64,000 bases of DNA from Halococcus sediminicola. GTDB lineage: Archaea > Halobacteriota > Halobacteria > Halobacteriales > Halococcaceae. The stretch is taken from the NCBI RefSeq assembly GCF_000755245.1, contig NZ_BBMP01000022.1:1-64000 (forward strand). The letters are read 5' to 3'. A program made the position numbers and the translations under genes. Positions 62,114 to 64,000 of the stretch are shown here, in pieces; positions within the stretch are counted from its first letter, which is position 1, and each line of letters opens with the position of its first letter. A model generated the notes under the pieces. It was not told the DNA's origin. It saw only the letters and a list, made by a program, of their open reading frames with translations, and ran no database searches.

Positions 62114-63313
62114 CTATACCAGTTCCGCGTATAGCGCCTCCAGACGGTCATTGAGGTCCTCGATGTCGAAGTTATCACGGACGTACGACCGTCCGGCAGC
62201 ACCGAGTGTGGCGCGTGCGGAGGGATCGTTTGCCAGTTGTTCCAGTCGGTCGATTATCGTCTGCGTGTCCCGTGGCGGCACGAGCAGGGCGGAGTCGTCG
62301 GGAGAGACTGCTTCCGGGATGCCACCGACGTTCGAGGCCACAATCGGGAGTTCGCTCGCTTGGGCTTCGAGGAGGACCCGCCCGAATCCCTCCTCCAGAC
62401 TCGGGAGCAAAAACACGTCGGCGGAGTGCAGTTCGTCGATGACGCCCGTCTGGTCCATCGGCCCGCAAAGCGTAACGACGTCGCCGACATCGTTCTCCCG
62501 AATCAGTTCTCGTAACTCGTCTTCCAGCGAGCCGCCACCGACGATTCGATACCGAACGTCGACGTTCTTGAGACGCTTCGAGAGTTCGTTGGCCGCTAAA
62601 ACACCGTATTCGAGTCCCTTCGCCTCGTGGAGCCGGGCAACCGTGAGAATCGTGAGTACATCCGAATCGTGCGTCCGGTCGTCCGGTTGAAACCGATCAG
62701 GGTCGATACCCACGTGGTGAACGCGAACGATATCAGGGTCGGCACCGAACTCAATGAGTCGCTCCCGCGTGTACTGGGTGTTCGCCAAAATGCAATCGGC
62801 ACGGTCGAAGAGATGGGTATATATCTGTTCTCCGTGCTCGTCGGCCTGCCTGATGCCCCAGCCGTGAAAACTCACAACGAACGCATCACACGCTCCGACC
62901 TGAGCGAACCGTGCGGCTCGTCGTCCCACTGGTCCGAAGTGGGCGTGCAACACGTCCAAGTCGGCCTGTGAGATACGGTGCGCCCGATAGGCGAATCGCC
63001 CTGCCTCCAGCACACCACGTTCTCGGGCGATTTGGACGATGATACCGAGATTCTCCGGTGAATTCACAGCAAGCGCAGCCGTGTTCGCGGCCGTTTTGAA
63101 CAGAGCAATCGGAAGCGAATCGGGGGTGTCCACGTACGTAGTCCGGTCGAGAATGCCGTACTCCTGAATTGCGGGATGTTGCACCGAGCCGCTGGCCGGC
63201 AGCAGCGAGAAAACGGACACGTCGTGGTCCCTGTCGACCATGCCCGTGATATGATCTAGAACGAATGTCTCTGATATTTTTGGAAAGGAGTTCGTCATTA
63301 TTCCGATTCTCAT
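62114..63313 (-). CDS. glycosyltransferase family 4
   Basis: A 399-residue GT-B enzyme from ATG 63311-63313 (MRIGIMTNSFPKISETFV). The motif NSFPKISETFVLDHI marks the WcaL/colanic-acid-type branch of GT4. The donor site is LPSLEEGFGRVLLEAQASELP. It is on the same strand as the GT2 gene, 107 nt away, and next to the pyruvyl transferase. Confidence 0.92.
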   Translation of the reverse strand: MRIGIMTNSFPKISETFVLDHITGMVDRDHDVSVFSLLPASGSVQHPAIQEYGILDRTTYVDTPDSLPIALFKTAANTAALAVNSPENLGIIVQIARERGVLEAGRFAYRAHRISQADLDVLHAHFGPVGRRAARFAQVGACDAFVVSFHGWGIRQADEHGEQIYTHLFDRADCILANTQYTRERLIEFGADPDIVRVHHVGIDPDRFQPDDRTHDSDVLTILTVARLHEAKGLEYGVLAANELSKRLKNVDVRYRIVGGGSLEDELRELIRENDVGDVVTLCGPMDQTGVIDELHSADVFLLPSLEEGFGRVLLEAQASELPIVASNVGGIPEAVSPDDSALLVPPRDTQTIIDRLEQLANDPSARATLGAAGRSYVRDNFDIEDLNDRLEALYAELV

Positions 63314-63430
63314 TGGCAAGGCAGTTCCGTCCGATACACTTCAGTCTGCTGTATTGTTGTATCGGGCTTGCTGTGGCTGGAGAACACGAACTCAAGCCTA
63401 TCCGTTCATACCATCCGACCGTCACTATGC

Positions 63431-64000
63431 TCAATCGCTCAGACAGGCGTCATCGAGGAGTCGGAAGTTCCTCTCGGCGGTCCGCCGGAGTTCATCGCGG
63501 TTCGCTATCGAGCCGAATTCGACGGGGATGGACGTGTGTGGTCGATATGAGGGAACGCCAACGCGATCGGCGAGCGACGACACCTTGGGTTCGTAGGCGA
63601 TTGCCAACGCCGGCGTCTCACAGATGACTGCGAACACCAGTGAGTGATACCGCGTTGCGACCATCCGGTCGACGGCGCTCACCCGTTCGAGTGTCTTTTT
63701 CACGGAGAACTCGTACGGCAGGACCTCGATGTCGAGATGCTCGTGTGCGAAGGTCTCGTCCTTCTCGTGAAACGGGATGAACACCGGGTCATCGAGTTCC
63801 TCACAGAGTCGGGTGATGGTTTCCAGATATCGCTCCCGTGCATTGTCGAAATCCGTCACATCGTCGTAATCAAAGTAATACGACATGACGTCCGGATCCA
63901 GATGGAACCACCGCCTGAAGTTGACGCCCGTTCGTCCGGTCGAGGGCACGTCCGGGTCGTGACGGATCAGCGTCGGGCAGGCGGTGACGTGAATATCGCC
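63431..64000 (-). CDS. polysaccharide pyruvyl transferase family protein, 5' part missing
   Basis: Only the C-terminal 189 codons are inside the window; the frame stays open to position 64000, so the N-terminus lies beyond it. The segment ATRYHSLVFAVICETPALAI and the preceding VKKTLERVSAVDRMV match the C-terminal half of CsaB/WcaK-type transferases that add pyruvate ketals to sugars. A pyruvylated glycan would carry extra negative charge. Upstream genes cannot be seen. Confidence 0.85.
   Translation of the reverse strand, partial: GDIHVTACPTLIRHDPDVPSTGRTGVNFRRWFHLDPDVMSYYFDYDDVTDFDNARERYLETITRLCEELDDPVFIPFHEKDETFAHEHLDIEVLPYEFSVKKTLERVSAVDRMVATRYHSLVFAVICETPALAIAYEPKVSSLADRVGVPSYRPHTSIPVEFGSIANRDELRRTAERNFRLLDDACLSD

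Overview
The window is chromosomal DNA from a haloarchaeon (class Halobacteria). The evidence is high GC outside one island, very acidic proteins, Tat-type signal peptides on secreted proteins, halocyanin and TatA genes, complex I encoded as NuoA-B-CD-H-I, GatA/GatC amidotransferase subunits, an Orc1/Cdc6 protein, and TATA boxes about 25-30 nt upstream of near-leaderless starts. The genus cannot be fixed from sequence alone. The large cell-surface polysaccharide locus would suit a walled genus such as Halococcus, but that is inference.

Positions 1-38800 are mostly housekeeping: a partial unknown gene, alanyl-tRNA editing AlaX, an SDR-type epimerase, PurL, a rhodanese, a PHP phosphoesterase and a Nudix hydrolase. 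They are followed by a complete peptide ABC transporter (dppA-B-C-D-F order, minus strand), gatC-gatA, a membrane-anchored blue-copper protein, a small regulator and the minus-strand operon nuoA-B-CD-H-I. That operon stops after nuoI. Then come Ogt, PurE-PurK, an Agl23-like membrane protein, an alpha/beta hydrolase, a Tat-exported unknown, lumazine synthase with an aminotransferase, two MFS exporters, an HD phosphohydrolase, a one-cysteine peroxiredoxin, TatA, tRNA-Arg(CCU), a metallo-beta-lactamase-fold enzyme, a thioredoxin-reductase-like flavoprotein, a lipid/NAD-kinase-fold protein, an AhpD-like protein, two small proteins and a NagD-type phosphatase. Two diverged copies of a long intergenic repeat lie in inverted orientation at about 31172-31411 and 33347-33650, each starting a few bases past the 3' end of a gene.

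Positions about 38900-43700 form a relatively AT-rich accessory island. It holds an Orc1/Cdc6 initiator, an overlapping pair of unknown genes, about 1.1 kb of non-coding DNA in two gaps, three overlapping genes for small cysteine-containing proteins, and a winged-helix regulator.

Positions about 43770-64000 form a cell-surface polysaccharide locus. It holds a sugar-nucleotide epimerase, four or five glycosyltransferases, an O-antigen-ligase/Wzy-like polymerase, a polytopic glycosyltransferase-like protein, a UDP-GlcNAc 2-epimerase, a sugar-type nucleotidyltransferase, a CDP-glycerol glycerophosphotransferase family protein, three alkaline-phosphatase-superfamily proteins and a polysaccharide pyruvyl transferase cut by the window edge. 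This set suggests an anionic, possibly polyol-phosphate- and pyruvate-decorated glycan.

The most striking gene is at 46032-49820: a Tat-exported subtilisin-family protease, six 86-residue repeats and a GH26-type glycoside hydrolase in a single 1262-residue chain, placed inside the polysaccharide locus.
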